From Haloprofundus salinisoli (GTDB lineage Archaea > Halobacteriota > Halobacteria > Halobacteriales > Haloferacaceae), in assembly GCF_020097815.1 (NCBI RefSeq), contig NZ_CP083663.1, positions 124,001 to 188,000 on the forward strand: a DNA stretch of 64,000 nucleotides. Direction: 5' to 3'. This document shows positions 33,552 to 43,040 of this stretch, one piece after another (positions within the stretch are counted from its first letter, which is position 1; every line of letters begins with the position of its first letter). A program made the position numbers and the translations under genes. The notes beneath the pieces were generated by a model. That model ran no database searches, was not told where the DNA came from, and saw only the letters and a list, made by a program, of their open reading frames with translations.

Positions 33552-34994
33552 ATGGCTTCGCAAGGACGAACTCCCGCGGACGACCGGCGTTCGACGCTCG
33601 TTCCGGAGGCGGTCGACGATTTCGTCGACGCCTTCGGCGGCGATGTACTGCTCCCGTCGGACGAGGGCTACGAGGAGGCACGGAGAGTCTGGAACGGGAT
33701 GATAGACAGGCGGCCGGCGCTCATCGCCCGCTGCTCGGGGACCGCCGACGTCGTCGAGACGGTGCGGTTCGCCCGCGAGCACGAACTGCCGCTCGCGGTC
33801 CGCGGCGGCGGCCACAACGTCGCGGGCACCGCCGTCTGTGACGACGGCGTCGTCGTCGACCTCTCGGCGATGAACGGCGTGTTCGTCGACCCCGACGCGC
33901 GACGGGTCCGCGCGCAGGGCGGCGCGACGCTGGGCGACGTGGACCGCGAGACCCAACTGTTCGGCCTCGCGACAGCACTCGGCGTCGTCTCCGAGACCGG
34001 TATCGCCGGGCTCACGCTCAACGGCGGGGTCGGCCACCTCCGCCGGAGGTACGGCCTCGCGCTGGACAACCTCGTCTCGGTCGAGCTCGTCACCGCCGAC
34101 GGGACGGTTCGAACCGCGAGCGAGACGGTGAACCCCGACCTCTTCTGGGCGGTCCGCGGCGGCGGCGGTAACTTCGGCGTCGTCACCGCCTTCGAGTACG
34201 AACTTCACGAGGTCGGTCCGGAGGTGTTCGGCCTCTTCGTCTGGTACCGCGGCGACGACGCGAGTACGGCGCTCCGGACCTTCCGTGACTACGCCGCCGA
34301 CGCCTCCCGCGACGGGAGCGTGCTACCCTTCTACGCGACAGTGCCCGAACTCGACGAGTTCCCCGAGGACGCGTGGGGCGAGTCGACGGTCGTATTCCTC
34401 GGCTGTTACGACGGAGCCATCGGAGACGCCGAAGCCGAGTTCGAGGCGCTGCGAACCGTCGCCGACCCGCTGGTCGATTTCAGCGGCGTGATGGAGTACA
34501 CGGAACTTCAGTCGATGCTCGACGAGGACTTTCCCGACGGCCTCCAGTACTACTGGAAGGCCAGTTACGTGAGGGAACTCACCGACGACGTCGTCGACCT
34601 CGTAGTTCGATACGGACGCGAGAGTCCGTCGCCGCTGTCGACGGTCGACATCTGGCATCTTGGCGGCGCTATCTCGGACGTCGCCCCCGACGAGACGGCC
34701 TTTTGGCACCGCGGCGCGCCGTTCATGGTCACGTTCGAGGCGAACTGGGAGGACCCAGAGACCGACGATGCGAACGTCGCGTGGGCTCGAAACGGCCTCG
34801 CCGAGCTCCGGGAGATGCCCGTCGCCGCCGGCGCGTACGGTAACTTCCCCGGGTTCGGCGAGGACCCCGCTCGGACGCTGTTCGGCGAGAACTACGCCCG
34901 GTTGGTCGACGTAAAGCGCGAGTACGACCCGGAGAACCTGTTCAGACTTAACCAGAACGTCGTGCCGGACGGGGCGACCGGAGCCGCTCGATGA
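33552..34994 (+). CDS. BBE-type FAD-linked oxidase (PCMH fold), copy 2
   Basis: The 480-residue protein is a paralogue of the oxidase at 30335. Both share the same block order, here VRGGGHNVAGTAV with His88 for FAD linkage, VSETGIAGLTLNGGVGHLRRRYGLALDNL, and DLFWAVRGGGGNFGVVTAFEYELHEVGPEV. The C-terminal FGENYARLVDVKREYDPENLFRLNQNV closes the FAD fold. The glycine run differs from copy 1 (NGGVG against GGGFG), suggesting different active sites. Its TGA overlaps the ATG of the alpha/beta hydrolase (ATGA), so the two act together. Confidence 0.9.
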   Translation: MASQGRTPADDRRSTLVPEAVDDFVDAFGGDVLLPSDEGYEEARRVWNGMIDRRPALIARCSGTADVVETVRFAREHELPLAVRGGGHNVAGTAVCDDGVVVDLSAMNGVFVDPDARRVRAQGGATLGDVDRETQLFGLATALGVVSETGIAGLTLNGGVGHLRRRYGLALDNLVSVELVTADGTVRTASETVNPDLFWAVRGGGGNFGVVTAFEYELHEVGPEVFGLFVWYRGDDASTALRTFRDYAADASRDGSVLPFYATVPELDEFPEDAWGESTVVFLGCYDGAIGDAEAEFEALRTVADPLVDFSGVMEYTELQSMLDEDFPDGLQYYWKASYVRELTDDVVDLVVRYGRESPSPLSTVDIWHLGGAISDVAPDETAFWHRGAPFMVTFEANWEDPETDDANVAWARNGLAELREMPVAAGAYGNFPGFGEDPARTLFGENYARLVDVKREYDPENLFRLNQNVVPDGATGAAR

Positions 34995-35800
34995 GCTCCG
35001 GAAACGCGGTGACCCGCGTCGCGTCGAGAGACGGGACCGAAATCGCGTACGAACGAACCGGTGAGGGACCGCCGCTCGTGTTAGTCCACGGGACCGCGGG
35101 CGACCGCACCGACTGGCGATTGGTGCTCCCCGGCTTGGCCGAGCAGTTCACCGTGTACGCGCTGGACCGTCGCGGACGCGGCGAGAGCGGCGACTCCGAC
35201 GAGTACGCGCTCGAACGGGAGTTCGAGGACGTCGCCGCCGTCGTCGACGTGGTCGACGACCCGGTCGTCCTGCTCGGCCACTCCGCCGGAGCGCTCTACT
35301 CGCTGGAAGCCGCGCTCCTGACCGACAACCTCGAACGACTGGTGCTCTACGAACCGCCGATTACGGAGGCGGGCGAGAGCCTCGTCCCCGAGGAGACCGT
35401 GGCCCGTATCGAGACGCTGCTCTCGGAGGGGGACCGGGAAGCGGCGCTCACGGTGTTTCTGCGCGAGGTCGCCGGCGAGTCGCAAGCGGAGATTGAAACG
35501 TTGAAAGCCGGCCCCGCTTGGGATGTGGGCATCGAGGTGGCGCACACCGTCCCGAGAGAGGTTCGCGCCCTTGACGGCTACCGCGTCGATCCCGACCGGT
35601 TCGCGGCGTTTACGGTCCCGACGCTGCTTCTGTCCGGCGGCGAGAGCCCGCTGTTCATGGAGCAAGCGACCGCGCTCGTCGACAAAGCGCTGCCCGACAC
35701 CCGAATCGTCACGCTCCCGGGTCAGGGCCACGAGGCGACGAACACCGCCCCCGAACTGTTCGTCGAGACGGTGGTCGGGTCCCTACGCGCTCCGGAGTGA
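34991..35800 (+). CDS. Alpha/beta hydrolase coupled to the FAD oxidase
   Basis: The 269-residue protein has the hydrolase-fold elements LVLVHGTAGDRTDW (oxyanion loop), ALDRRGRGESGDSD, the nucleophile elbow GHSAGA and a C-terminal His in PGQGHEATN. A member of the broad esterase/lactonase/haloperoxidase group is expected. Its ATG lies inside the oxidase stop region with a four-base overlap. A lactone made by a sugar-type oxidase could be opened by such a hydrolase, which would explain the pairing; this is inference. Confidence 0.88.
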   Translation: MSSGNAVTRVASRDGTEIAYERTGEGPPLVLVHGTAGDRTDWRLVLPGLAEQFTVYALDRRGRGESGDSDEYALEREFEDVAAVVDVVDDPVVLLGHSAGALYSLEAALLTDNLERLVLYEPPITEAGESLVPEETVARIETLLSEGDREAALTVFLREVAGESQAEIETLKAGPAWDVGIEVAHTVPREVRALDGYRVDPDRFAAFTVPTLLLSGGESPLFMEQATALVDKALPDTRIVTLPGQGHEATNTAPELFVETVVGSLRAPE

Positions 35801-35840
35801 GCACTCCGCGGAAGCAGAGCCGGAAAGACGGCGACGTCGA

Positions 35841-36905
35841 CTACCGGTTCTCGCCGGACTCGTAGTGCTCGCCCGCCGCCTCCGGCAGTCGGGTCTTCCC
35901 GAACAGCGCGAGCACGACGATGACCGCGACGTACGGAATCGTCCGGACGAGCGACTGCGGGACGGCGATGATAGCCGCCGCCTGTAGACGCAGCTGCAGC
36001 GCGTCCAGTCCGGCGAAGAGGAACGTCGACAGCAGCGCCCCGACGGGGTTGTAGTTGCCGAACAGGTAGGCGACGATGGCGATGAACCCTTTTCCGTTGA
36101 CCATCGTCTGGCCGTTGCCGACGAACTGGCCGAGACTGAGCGACAGCGCCGCGCCGCCGAGACCCGCGAGCAGTCCCGAGATGAGCACCGCCGCGTAGCG
36201 GACGCGGTTCACGTCGACGCCCGCGGTGTCGAGCGCCTTCGGGTTCTCGCCGCTGGCGATGACCCACCGACCGAACGACGTTCTATTCAGCGTGTACCAC
36301 GACGCCGCGGTGGCGACAAACATCAAGTAGACCATCGGCGTCGCGTCGAACAGCGCACCGAAGAACGGGACGGCAGCGAGGCCGGGCACCGTGATGGTGC
36401 CGAACGTCTGGACGCTGGCGGTGTTCGGCCCGCCGTAGATGACCTGCGAGGCGAACGGCGCGAGACCGAGCGCGATGAGCCACACCGCGAGACCGGCGAT
36501 GATCTGGTCGGCGCGGAACTCGATGCAGACGACGGCGAACAGCGCCGCCAGGAGGATGCTGGCGACGACGCCGACGAACAGGCCGAGCCAGATGTCGCCC
36601 GTCACGTCCGTCGCGTAGACGCCGACGAACGCCGAGATGATGAGCAGCCCTTCCAGGCCGATGTTGATGACGCCGCTCTTCTCGGCGAAGATGCCGCCCA
36701 GCGCCGCGAAGGCGATGGGCACCGAGAGCCGAAGCGTCGCCGACAACGCGCTCTTGGTGAACATCACGCGGAGGATGCGACCCGGCGTCGAACCGGGCGC
36801 GACGAGTCCCCACAGCACGAAGACGGCGGCGGCGACGAGCGCGACGATGCCCGCGAGTCGGCGCGTCGAGAGCTCCGAACCGCGACTGAACGTCGCGTTA
36901 CTCAT
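35841..36905 (-). CDS. ABC transporter permease, nucleoside/BMP type (second permease)
   Basis: The 354-residue membrane protein has about nine or ten hydrophobic segments and the branched-chain/monosaccharide-type permease motif GIFAEKSGVINIGLEGLLIISAF near residue 75. Downstream landmarks are GENPKALDTAGVDVNRVRYAAVLISGLLAGLGGA and NGKGFIAIVAYLFGNYNPVGAL. It is the last gene of the four-gene importer. Its start overlaps the preceding permease stop by eight bases. The family imports purine nucleosides or related compounds. Confidence 0.9.
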   Translation of the reverse strand: MSNATFSRGSELSTRRLAGIVALVAAAVFVLWGLVAPGSTPGRILRVMFTKSALSATLRLSVPIAFAALGGIFAEKSGVINIGLEGLLIISAFVGVYATDVTGDIWLGLFVGVVASILLAALFAVVCIEFRADQIIAGLAVWLIALGLAPFASQVIYGGPNTASVQTFGTITVPGLAAVPFFGALFDATPMVYLMFVATAASWYTLNRTSFGRWVIASGENPKALDTAGVDVNRVRYAAVLISGLLAGLGGAALSLSLGQFVGNGQTMVNGKGFIAIVAYLFGNYNPVGALLSTFLFAGLDALQLRLQAAAIIAVPQSLVRTIPYVAVIVVLALFGKTRLPEAAGEHYESGENR

Positions 36906-38220
36906 CGGTCTCACCTCCGAGCGCCGCGGCCGAGTCGTCGGCGTCCATCTCGGTTCCCCCATCCGTCGCCACGGCCTTCTCGTCGCTCGTGTCGACGACG
37001 AACTTCTGTCCGACGAGTCGGAAGAACTCCGGCATCGCCACGAAGAGGATGATGAGCCCCCGGAGCACGCCGACGAGCTGCGGCGGCACGTCAGTGCTCA
37101 CGTCGACGATGATAGAGCCGCTCTTCAGGATGCCGAACAGGAGAGCGGCGAAGCCGACGCCGAGCGGGTTGTTACCCGCCAGAATCGAGACGGTGATGCC
37201 GTCGAAGCCGTACGCCGGAACGCCGGTCTGGTAGTTGCCGAGAATCATGAGCACGTACATCGCGCCGCCGACGCCGCCGATAGCGCCCGACAGCGTCATG
37301 CTGGAGACGATGGTTCGCGCGGCGTCGACGCCGCCGTACTCGGCGGCTTCGGGCTGAATCCCGCTCGTTCGAATGTCGTATCCGAACGACGTGTGTTCGA
37401 GCAGGTAGTACGCCGCGCCGACGAGCGCGAGCGCGACGCCGAGCGCGACGAGCGAGAAGTCGTCGCGCGGTTCGTACAGAATCGGCGGGATGGTGGCGTA
37501 GTCGGGCAGACCGACCGTCTCGTTGGCCGGGCTCTCGGGGTCTTTGAACGGGTTCGCTACCAAGAAGAGCGCGACGCTCGTCGCCACGAAGTTCAGCATG
37601 ATGGTCGTGATGACCTCGTTGGCGTCGGCGTACGCCTTCAACGCCCCCGGAATCGCGGCGAAGAGGCCGCCCGCGAGCGCGCCGACGACGAGCCCGAACG
37701 GGACGAGCACGAGCGTGCCGAGAAAGCCCGAGACCAGCGGGGATGCCCACAGCACGGTGAGCGCCGTCGCCAGCGCGCCGACGACTAGCTGGCCCTGCAT
37801 CCCGATGTTGAAGATGCCCGCGCGGAACGCGAGCGCGACGCCGAGGCCGGTGAAGATGAGAATCGTCGTCTCCCGGAGCGTGACCGCCATCTGCCCGTTC
37901 AGCGGCGTCCACCCTCTGCGGAACGGAGGCGCGAGTTGCCCCTGCAGCGGTTGGAACAGCGGGTTGATGGGGTTGCCGAGCGCGCCCAGAAAGAGGCTGT
38001 CGTAGACGGCGAAGGGGTCGTAACAGAAGCCGACGCCGAAGAACGTCGTCGCCGCCGTCGCGCACGTCGTCATCCGGCCGGCGGCGAGGATGATGAGCAC
38101 GCCGACGAACATCGAGAGCACGAGCGCGGCGGTGCTGATGAGCACCCGCTCGAACGCCGAGGCGCGGACGAGCCGTTCGAGCGCGCTCCGACCGCGCGCG
38201 CGCCAGTCGCCGGCGCTCAC
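36898..38220 (-). CDS. ABC transporter permease, nucleoside/BMP type (first permease)
   Basis: The 440-residue protein starts with GTG overlapping the ATPase stop (GTGA). It has about nine or ten membrane segments, the paired permease motif GLGVALAFRAGIFNIGMQGQLVVGALA, and SGIQPEAAEYGGVDAARTIVSSMTLSGAIGGVGGAMY. A short acidic C-terminal tail (DEKAVATDGGTEMDADDSAAALGGETDE) is cytoplasmic. It forms the heteromeric channel with the next permease. An unusual roughly 60-residue loop with several Pro and Cys (TTCATAATTFFGVGFCYDP) follows the first segment. Confidence 0.9.
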   Translation of the reverse strand: MSAGDWRARGRSALERLVRASAFERVLISTAALVLSMFVGVLIILAAGRMTTCATAATTFFGVGFCYDPFAVYDSLFLGALGNPINPLFQPLQGQLAPPFRRGWTPLNGQMAVTLRETTILIFTGLGVALAFRAGIFNIGMQGQLVVGALATALTVLWASPLVSGFLGTLVLVPFGLVVGALAGGLFAAIPGALKAYADANEVITTIMLNFVATSVALFLVANPFKDPESPANETVGLPDYATIPPILYEPRDDFSLVALGVALALVGAAYYLLEHTSFGYDIRTSGIQPEAAEYGGVDAARTIVSSMTLSGAIGGVGGAMYVLMILGNYQTGVPAYGFDGITVSILAGNNPLGVGFAALLFGILKSGSIIVDVSTDVPPQLVGVLRGLIILFVAMPEFFRLVGQKFVVDTSDEKAVATDGGTEMDADDSAAALGGETDE

Positions 38221-39869
38221 TGGCTCTCACCTCCCGCGGTGACGCCCGTGTCGTCGGCGGGGGTCCGCCCACCGGCGTCGTCGCGGAGACTCGTCGCCGT
38301 CGACTCCTCGGGTAGCTGTTCGCCCGCCATCAGCAGGCCGATCTCCTCCTCCGTCACCGTCCCGGGGTCGACGACGTCCATGAGTTCGCCGTCGTGCATC
38401 ACCGCGAGGCGGTCGGAGAGCCCCTGTACCTCTTCGAGTTTCGAGGAGACCAGCAGGATTGCCTTCCCGTCCGAGCGCAGGTCGAGCAGTCGGTCGTGGA
38501 TGAACTCCGTCGACCCGATGTCGACGCCGCGGGTCGGGTGGGTGGCGACGACGAGCGAGGGGTCGCGCTCGAACTCGCGGCCGACGATGAACTTCTGCTG
38601 GTTGCCGCCCGAGAACGAGGCCGCTCTCGCGTCGCGGTTCGGCGGGCGGACGTCGTACTCCTCGATGATGTCCTGAGCGTGGGTCCGCGCGCGGTCCCAC
38701 TCGATGCGGCCGTTCTCGGCGAACGGCGGCGTGTGTTGGCTCCCGAGGAGGCCGTTCTCGGTGAGGTCGAACTCCATCACGAGACCGCGCTCGTGGCGGT
38801 CCTCGGGGATGTAGGCCATCCCCTCGTCGATGCGGCGCTGGCGCGGCCACGCCGTGATGTCGTCGCGCCCGAAGGAGACGGTGCCCGCGGTCGGCGTTCG
38901 GAGGCCGGTGACGGCCTCGATGAGCTCCGACTGTCCGTTCCCGTCGACGCCCGCGATGCCGAACACTTCTCCCTCGTGGACCGAGAAGGAGACGTCCGAA
39001 ACCGCTTCGACGCCGCGTTCGTCCTCGGCGGAGAGGTCGTCGACGGCGAGCACCGGTTCCCCGCGTTCGACGTGCGGCTTCTCGACCGTCTCCAGCACCT
39101 CGCGGCCGACCATCATCTCCGCGAGCCGCTCGCGGGTCACGCTCTCGGCGGCGACGGTGCCGACGTTCTTGCCGTCGCGGAGGACGGTGATGGCGTCGGC
39201 GGCGTGCATCGCCTCGCCCAGCTTGTGGGTGATGAAGACGATTGTCTTGCCCTGGGCGGTGAGCTCCTCGAGGACGGCGAAGAGGTCCTCGACCTCCTGC
39301 GGCGTGAGCACGGCCGTCGGTTCGTCGAGGATGAGGACGTCCGCGCCGCGGTAGAGCGCTTTCAGGATCTCGACGCGCTGTTGGACGCCGACGCTGACCT
39401 CGGCGATGGTCGCGTCGGGGTCGACGTCGAAGCCGTAGCGGTCGCAGAGGTCGACCACCTCGCTTCGGGCGCGGGTGCTGTCGACGGCCAACCCGCCCCA
39501 CTTTCGCGGTTCGTTGCCGAGGGTGATGTTCTCAGTGACCGTCATCGGATCGACCAGCATGAAGTGCTGGTGAATCATCCCGACGCCGGCGTCGATGGCG
39601 TCGCCCGGCGAGTCGAAGCGTCTGGGTGGCTGTACGTAGCGGTGAGTCGTCTCGTCTCCGGTTTCGAGTCCGTCGCCGTCGACGTAGACGTCGCCCTCGG
39701 TCGGTTCGTACAGTCCGTAGAGGACGTTCATCAACGTCGTCTTCCCCGCGCCGTTCTCGCCGAGGAGCGCGTGCACCGACCCCCGCTCGACGCGTAAGTC
39801 GACGTCGTCGTTGGCGACGACGCCGGGGAAACGTTTGGTGATTCCGTCGAGATGGACGGCCGGTTCCAT
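38217..39869 (-). CDS. ABC transporter ATP-binding protein with two nucleotide-binding domains
   Basis: The 550-residue protein has two ABC domains. The first has Walker A ALLGENGAGKTTLMN, Q-loop MIHQHFMLVD, signature VSVGVQQRVEILKALY and Walker B VLILDEPTAVLTP. The second has degenerate Walker A AGVDGNGQSELIE, signature FSGGNQQKFIV and VATHPTRGVDIGS. This asymmetric pattern is typical of sugar and BMP-type nucleoside importers. It powers the two permeases encoded next. The ATG at MEPAVHLDGITKRFPGV is chosen over an upstream extension because it starts the domain. Confidence 0.93.
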   Translation of the reverse strand: MEPAVHLDGITKRFPGVVANDDVDLRVERGSVHALLGENGAGKTTLMNVLYGLYEPTEGDVYVDGDGLETGDETTHRYVQPPRRFDSPGDAIDAGVGMIHQHFMLVDPMTVTENITLGNEPRKWGGLAVDSTRARSEVVDLCDRYGFDVDPDATIAEVSVGVQQRVEILKALYRGADVLILDEPTAVLTPQEVEDLFAVLEELTAQGKTIVFITHKLGEAMHAADAITVLRDGKNVGTVAAESVTRERLAEMMVGREVLETVEKPHVERGEPVLAVDDLSAEDERGVEAVSDVSFSVHEGEVFGIAGVDGNGQSELIEAVTGLRTPTAGTVSFGRDDITAWPRQRRIDEGMAYIPEDRHERGLVMEFDLTENGLLGSQHTPPFAENGRIEWDRARTHAQDIIEEYDVRPPNRDARAASFSGGNQQKFIVGREFERDPSLVVATHPTRGVDIGSTEFIHDRLLDLRSDGKAILLVSSKLEEVQGLSDRLAVMHDGELMDVVDPGTVTEEEIGLLMAGEQLPEESTATSLRDDAGGRTPADDTGVTAGGESQ

Positions 39870-39957
39870 TGGTTGTGGCTTGTTGAGTGTGTGCTTAAGA
39901 GCGTGGTTTCGCGGATGGTTCAACTGACGGACCGTTCTCGGTCCCCGGCGGACCGAG

Positions 39958-41103
39958 TTACAGGTTCAGTTCCGAGGGGTCGACCGGCACCGAGATGTCG
40001 CCGTCGATGATGGACTGTCGCGTCTCGTCGACGGTTGATTTGACGTCGTCGGGGATGTCGCCGCCGAGTTGGTCGCCGTAGACGGCTGCGACGCCCTCCT
40101 GTTCGAGGCCGAGCGTGGTGACGTTGCCACCTTCGAACTCGGCGTTGACGACGCTCTCGATGGAGGTGTACACGGCCGTGTCGACGCGCTTGACCATGCT
40201 CGCGAGGATGACATCCGCGTAGCCGGATTTCGTGAGCGACTGGTCCTGGTCGACGCCGATGGCGAACTTGCCGGCCTCCTGTGCGGCCTGGAAGACGCCC
40301 GTTCCGGCGTTGCCGGCGGCGTGGTAGACGATGTCGACGCCGTCGTTGTACATCGCCGTCGCCGCCTCGTTACCCGCCTGGGTGTCGTTGAAGTTGCCGA
40401 CGTAGCTGACCTGAACGTCGATGTCCTGGCTGACCTCGGCGACGCCCGCGCGGTATCCCGCCTCGAACTTGCCGATGAGGTCGCCCTCGACGCCGCCGAC
40501 GAAACCGACCGACGTCTGGTCGGGGTTCGTCTCGCCGCCGCCGGCGCTGAACTCCTGCTGGGTGAGGAGGCCGGCCATCTGACCGACGAGGAACGACCCC
40601 TCCTCTTCGCCGAACACGTAGCTTGCGACGTTCGGCTCTTCGACGACGCTGTCGACGATCATGAAGTTCTGCTCGGGGTAGTCGGGGGCGTTCTCCGCGA
40701 GCGCCTCCGCCTGCAGGTAGCCGATACAGCAGATGAGGTCGTGTTCGCCGCTCTGGGCGAACTGCTGCTGATACGTCTTGAACTCCGTCACTTCGCTCGG
40801 CTGGACGTTGTCGTGAGTGGCGCCGAACTCGTCGGCCGCCTGCTGGACGCCCGTCTGCGCCTGGTCGTTGAACGACCCGTCGCCGAGGCCGCCCGTCGCG
40901 TACACCATCCCGACGCTCACGTCGGCGCTGCCGGAGGCCTCCGCGCCGCCGTCGGTCGACTCGTTACCCGAGCCGCCGTCGCCGCCGCTGCTCTGGTTGT
41001 CGGTGTCGCCGCCGTCGTCGGTCGGACCGCCGGTACAGCCGGCCAGTCCCGCGATACCCGCCGCGCCTGTCGCTTTCAGGAGTGTCCGCCTATCCACATT
41101 CAT
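39958..41103 (-). CDS. BMP-family substrate-binding lipoprotein
   Basis: The 381-residue protein has a Tat leader with NVDRRTLLKATGAAGI, lipobox LAGC with Cys23, and a Gly/Ser/Asp linker. The periplasmic-type binding domain then starts SVGMVYATGGLGDGSFNDQAQTGVQQAADEFG, the BmpA/PnrA opening. Further family motifs are HDLICCIGYLQAEALAENAPDYPEQNFMIVD, IVYHAAGNAGTGVFQAAQEAGKFAIGVDQDQS and ILASMVKRVDTAVY. PnrA-type proteins bind purine nucleosides. It is the first gene of the importer operon. A CCTTTATGCC stretch about 40 bases upstream is a candidate TATA region. Confidence 0.93.
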   Translation of the reverse strand: MNVDRRTLLKATGAAGIAGLAGCTGGPTDDGGDTDNQSSGGDGGSGNESTDGGAEASGSADVSVGMVYATGGLGDGSFNDQAQTGVQQAADEFGATHDNVQPSEVTEFKTYQQQFAQSGEHDLICCIGYLQAEALAENAPDYPEQNFMIVDSVVEEPNVASYVFGEEEGSFLVGQMAGLLTQQEFSAGGGETNPDQTSVGFVGGVEGDLIGKFEAGYRAGVAEVSQDIDVQVSYVGNFNDTQAGNEAATAMYNDGVDIVYHAAGNAGTGVFQAAQEAGKFAIGVDQDQSLTKSGYADVILASMVKRVDTAVYTSIESVVNAEFEGGNVTTLGLEQEGVAAVYGDQLGGDIPDDVKSTVDETRQSIIDGDISVPVDPSELNL

Positions 41104-41196
41104 GGTTACGTCTGGGCGAAGGTGGCAGCGAAATAGGCATAAAGGCGTCGTTTGCGCCGGACGGCGCCCAAGAGCGTCTAATCGCCCGTCGGAGGG

Positions 41197-42561
41197 TCAG
41201 TTCTTCGATGTCTCCACGGCGTTTTCGACGACGGCACCGGCGTCGGCGACGAGCGAGTCCACGTCGTCGCTCTCGACGTAGAGGCGGACGTACGGTTCGG
41301 TGCCGCTCGGCCGGACGAGCAGCCACGAGCTGTCGGGGAACTCCAGTCTGACCCCGTACTCGGTCTCGACGCTCGCCTCCGGGAAGGCGTCGGGAAGCGT
41401 CCGTTCGAGCGTGGCCATCGCCTCGCGTTTGGCCACGTCGGGGCAGTCGACGCTCACCTTCCGGTAGGGGCGTTCGGTGACGGGGTCGCACAGGGCGTCG
41501 AGGCCGACGTCGGCGACGAGACGGCTGACGACCGCGGCGGAGGCGATGCCGTCTATCCACCCGCCGAACTGAGTGTGGATGTGTTTCCACGGTTCGGCGG
41601 CGAAGACGACGGTTCCGCCCGCGTTCTCTGCGGCCGCGATGCCCTCGTGCAGCGCCCCGAGACGGACGCGCTCGACGCGGCCACCGGCCTCGCGGACGCG
41701 TTCGTCGATGCGCGCGGAGGCGTTGGGCGTCGTGACGACGACGGGGTCGTCGGTGTCGACGCTGCGGACGTAGTGTTCGGCGAGAATCGCCACGACGGTG
41801 TCTTCGTGAATCACCTCGCCGTCGGGGGTGACGAGGACGACTCGGTCGGCGTCGCCGTCGTGACCGATGCCGAAGGCGAACGGCTCTCCGTCGTCGCCGG
41901 CGTCGGCGACGAACCTCCGAAGGTCCCGAAGCGACTCGGCCGTCGGCTTGCTCTCGCGGCCGGGGAAGTGCCCGTCGACGTTCCCGTTGAGCGTGATGAC
42001 CTCCGCGCCGAGCGAGCGAAGCACCTGCGGGGTGGCGAGACCGGCCATCCCGTTCCCGCAGTCGACGGCGACGCGGAGGCCGGAGAGCGGCGCGCCGCGG
42101 CCGCGGGCGTAGTCGGTGACTGCGCGGCGATACGCGGAGAGCACCGTCTCGTCTCCGCTGTCGCCCCAGTCGTCCCACGCGGCCGATGGCTCGTCGGCGG
42201 CGACACGCTCTTCGACCGCCTGCTCGGCCGCCCGGTCGTACTCGACGCCGCTGTCGAACACCTTGATGCCGTTGTCGGTCGGCGGGTTGTGCGAGGCGGT
42301 GAGAATCACGCCGCGTCGGCCCCGCGAGGCGAACGCGAGCGCGGGTGTCGGCAGCATTCCGGCGCGACGAACGTCAGCGCCGGCGGAGAGCAGTCCCGCC
42401 TCGACGGCGGCAGCGAGCCCCGGTCCGGTCACCCGGCCGTCGCGGGCGACAACGACCTCCGCGCCGTCGCGACCGACCGCACGGCCGACGGCGAGAGCGA
42501 GTTCGGGCGTCACGCGTTCGGTCGCGCTCCCCCTGATTCCGGCAGTTCCGAACAGTTCCAT
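41197..42561 (-). CDS. Phosphohexomutase-family enzyme (phosphomannomutase/phosphopentomutase-like)
   Basis: The 454-residue protein has the alpha-D-phosphohexomutase landmarks: FGTAGIRGSATERVTPELAL at the start, the phosphoserine loop ILTASHNPPTDNGIK, the metal loop GIGHDGDADRV and the phosphate-binding RPSGTEPYVRLYVE near the end. The sugar-specificity loop, GE(x)SGH in most members, is replaced by FAAEPWKHIHTQFGGWIDG, so the sugar is uncertain. It lies 93 bases upstream of the nucleoside importer on the same strand. A phosphopentomutase working on imported nucleosides is therefore possible. Confidence 0.88.
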   Translation of the reverse strand: MELFGTAGIRGSATERVTPELALAVGRAVGRDGAEVVVARDGRVTGPGLAAAVEAGLLSAGADVRRAGMLPTPALAFASRGRRGVILTASHNPPTDNGIKVFDSGVEYDRAAEQAVEERVAADEPSAAWDDWGDSGDETVLSAYRRAVTDYARGRGAPLSGLRVAVDCGNGMAGLATPQVLRSLGAEVITLNGNVDGHFPGRESKPTAESLRDLRRFVADAGDDGEPFAFGIGHDGDADRVVLVTPDGEVIHEDTVVAILAEHYVRSVDTDDPVVVTTPNASARIDERVREAGGRVERVRLGALHEGIAAAENAGGTVVFAAEPWKHIHTQFGGWIDGIASAAVVSRLVADVGLDALCDPVTERPYRKVSVDCPDVAKREAMATLERTLPDAFPEASVETEYGVRLEFPDSSWLLVRPSGTEPYVRLYVESDDVDSLVADAGAVVENAVETSKN

Positions 42562-42653
42562 ACGCGGAAATCTCGCGCGGTGTACTTAGATGGTCCCGAT
42601 TCGACCGCGCTTGTGGCCCGACCTATTTTGCCGGTCGACTTCGAACGTCCCCC

Positions 42654-42950
42654 ATGAGCGAGACACCGTCCGAATCCGACCGAGTCCGTGCTCACGTCTT
42701 CGTCACCGGCCGCGTCCAGGGCGTCTTCTACCGGGCGAACACCCGAGATACGGCGCGCGAACAGGGCGTCGACGGCTGGGTTCGCAACCTCGACGACGGC
42801 CGCGTCGAAGCCGTCTTCGAGGGGGTGCCCGACGCCGTCGAGTCGATGGTCGAGTGGTGCGAGACCGGCAGTCCCGACGCGGAGGTCGACGACGTGGAGG
42901 TGGAGTACGAAGACCCGGAGGATCTCGACGGCTTCGAAGTCCGACGCTAA
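42654..42950 (+). CDS. acyP: Acylphosphatase
   Basis: The 98-residue protein has the acylphosphatase core VRAHVFVTGRVQGVFYRANTRDTAREQGVDGWVRNLDDGRVEAVFEG. The catalytic Arg is in VQGVFYR (substrate phosphate) and the catalytic Asn is in WVRNLDDG. It hydrolyses acyl phosphates such as carbamoyl phosphate or acetyl phosphate. The acidic C-terminus is halophilic. CCTATTTTGCC lies about 30 bases before the ATG, so a nearly leaderless transcript is likely. Confidence 0.95.
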   Translation: MSETPSESDRVRAHVFVTGRVQGVFYRANTRDTAREQGVDGWVRNLDDGRVEAVFEGVPDAVESMVEWCETGSPDAEVDDVEVEYEDPEDLDGFEVRR

Positions 42951-43040
42951 CGGTCGCCGTGTTCCGTCGCCTCCGGCGGTCAGGGTCGGCGATTCGCTGT
43001 CACGCGAAGGCTATCTCCTCGGCCGCCCATCCAGTATCTC

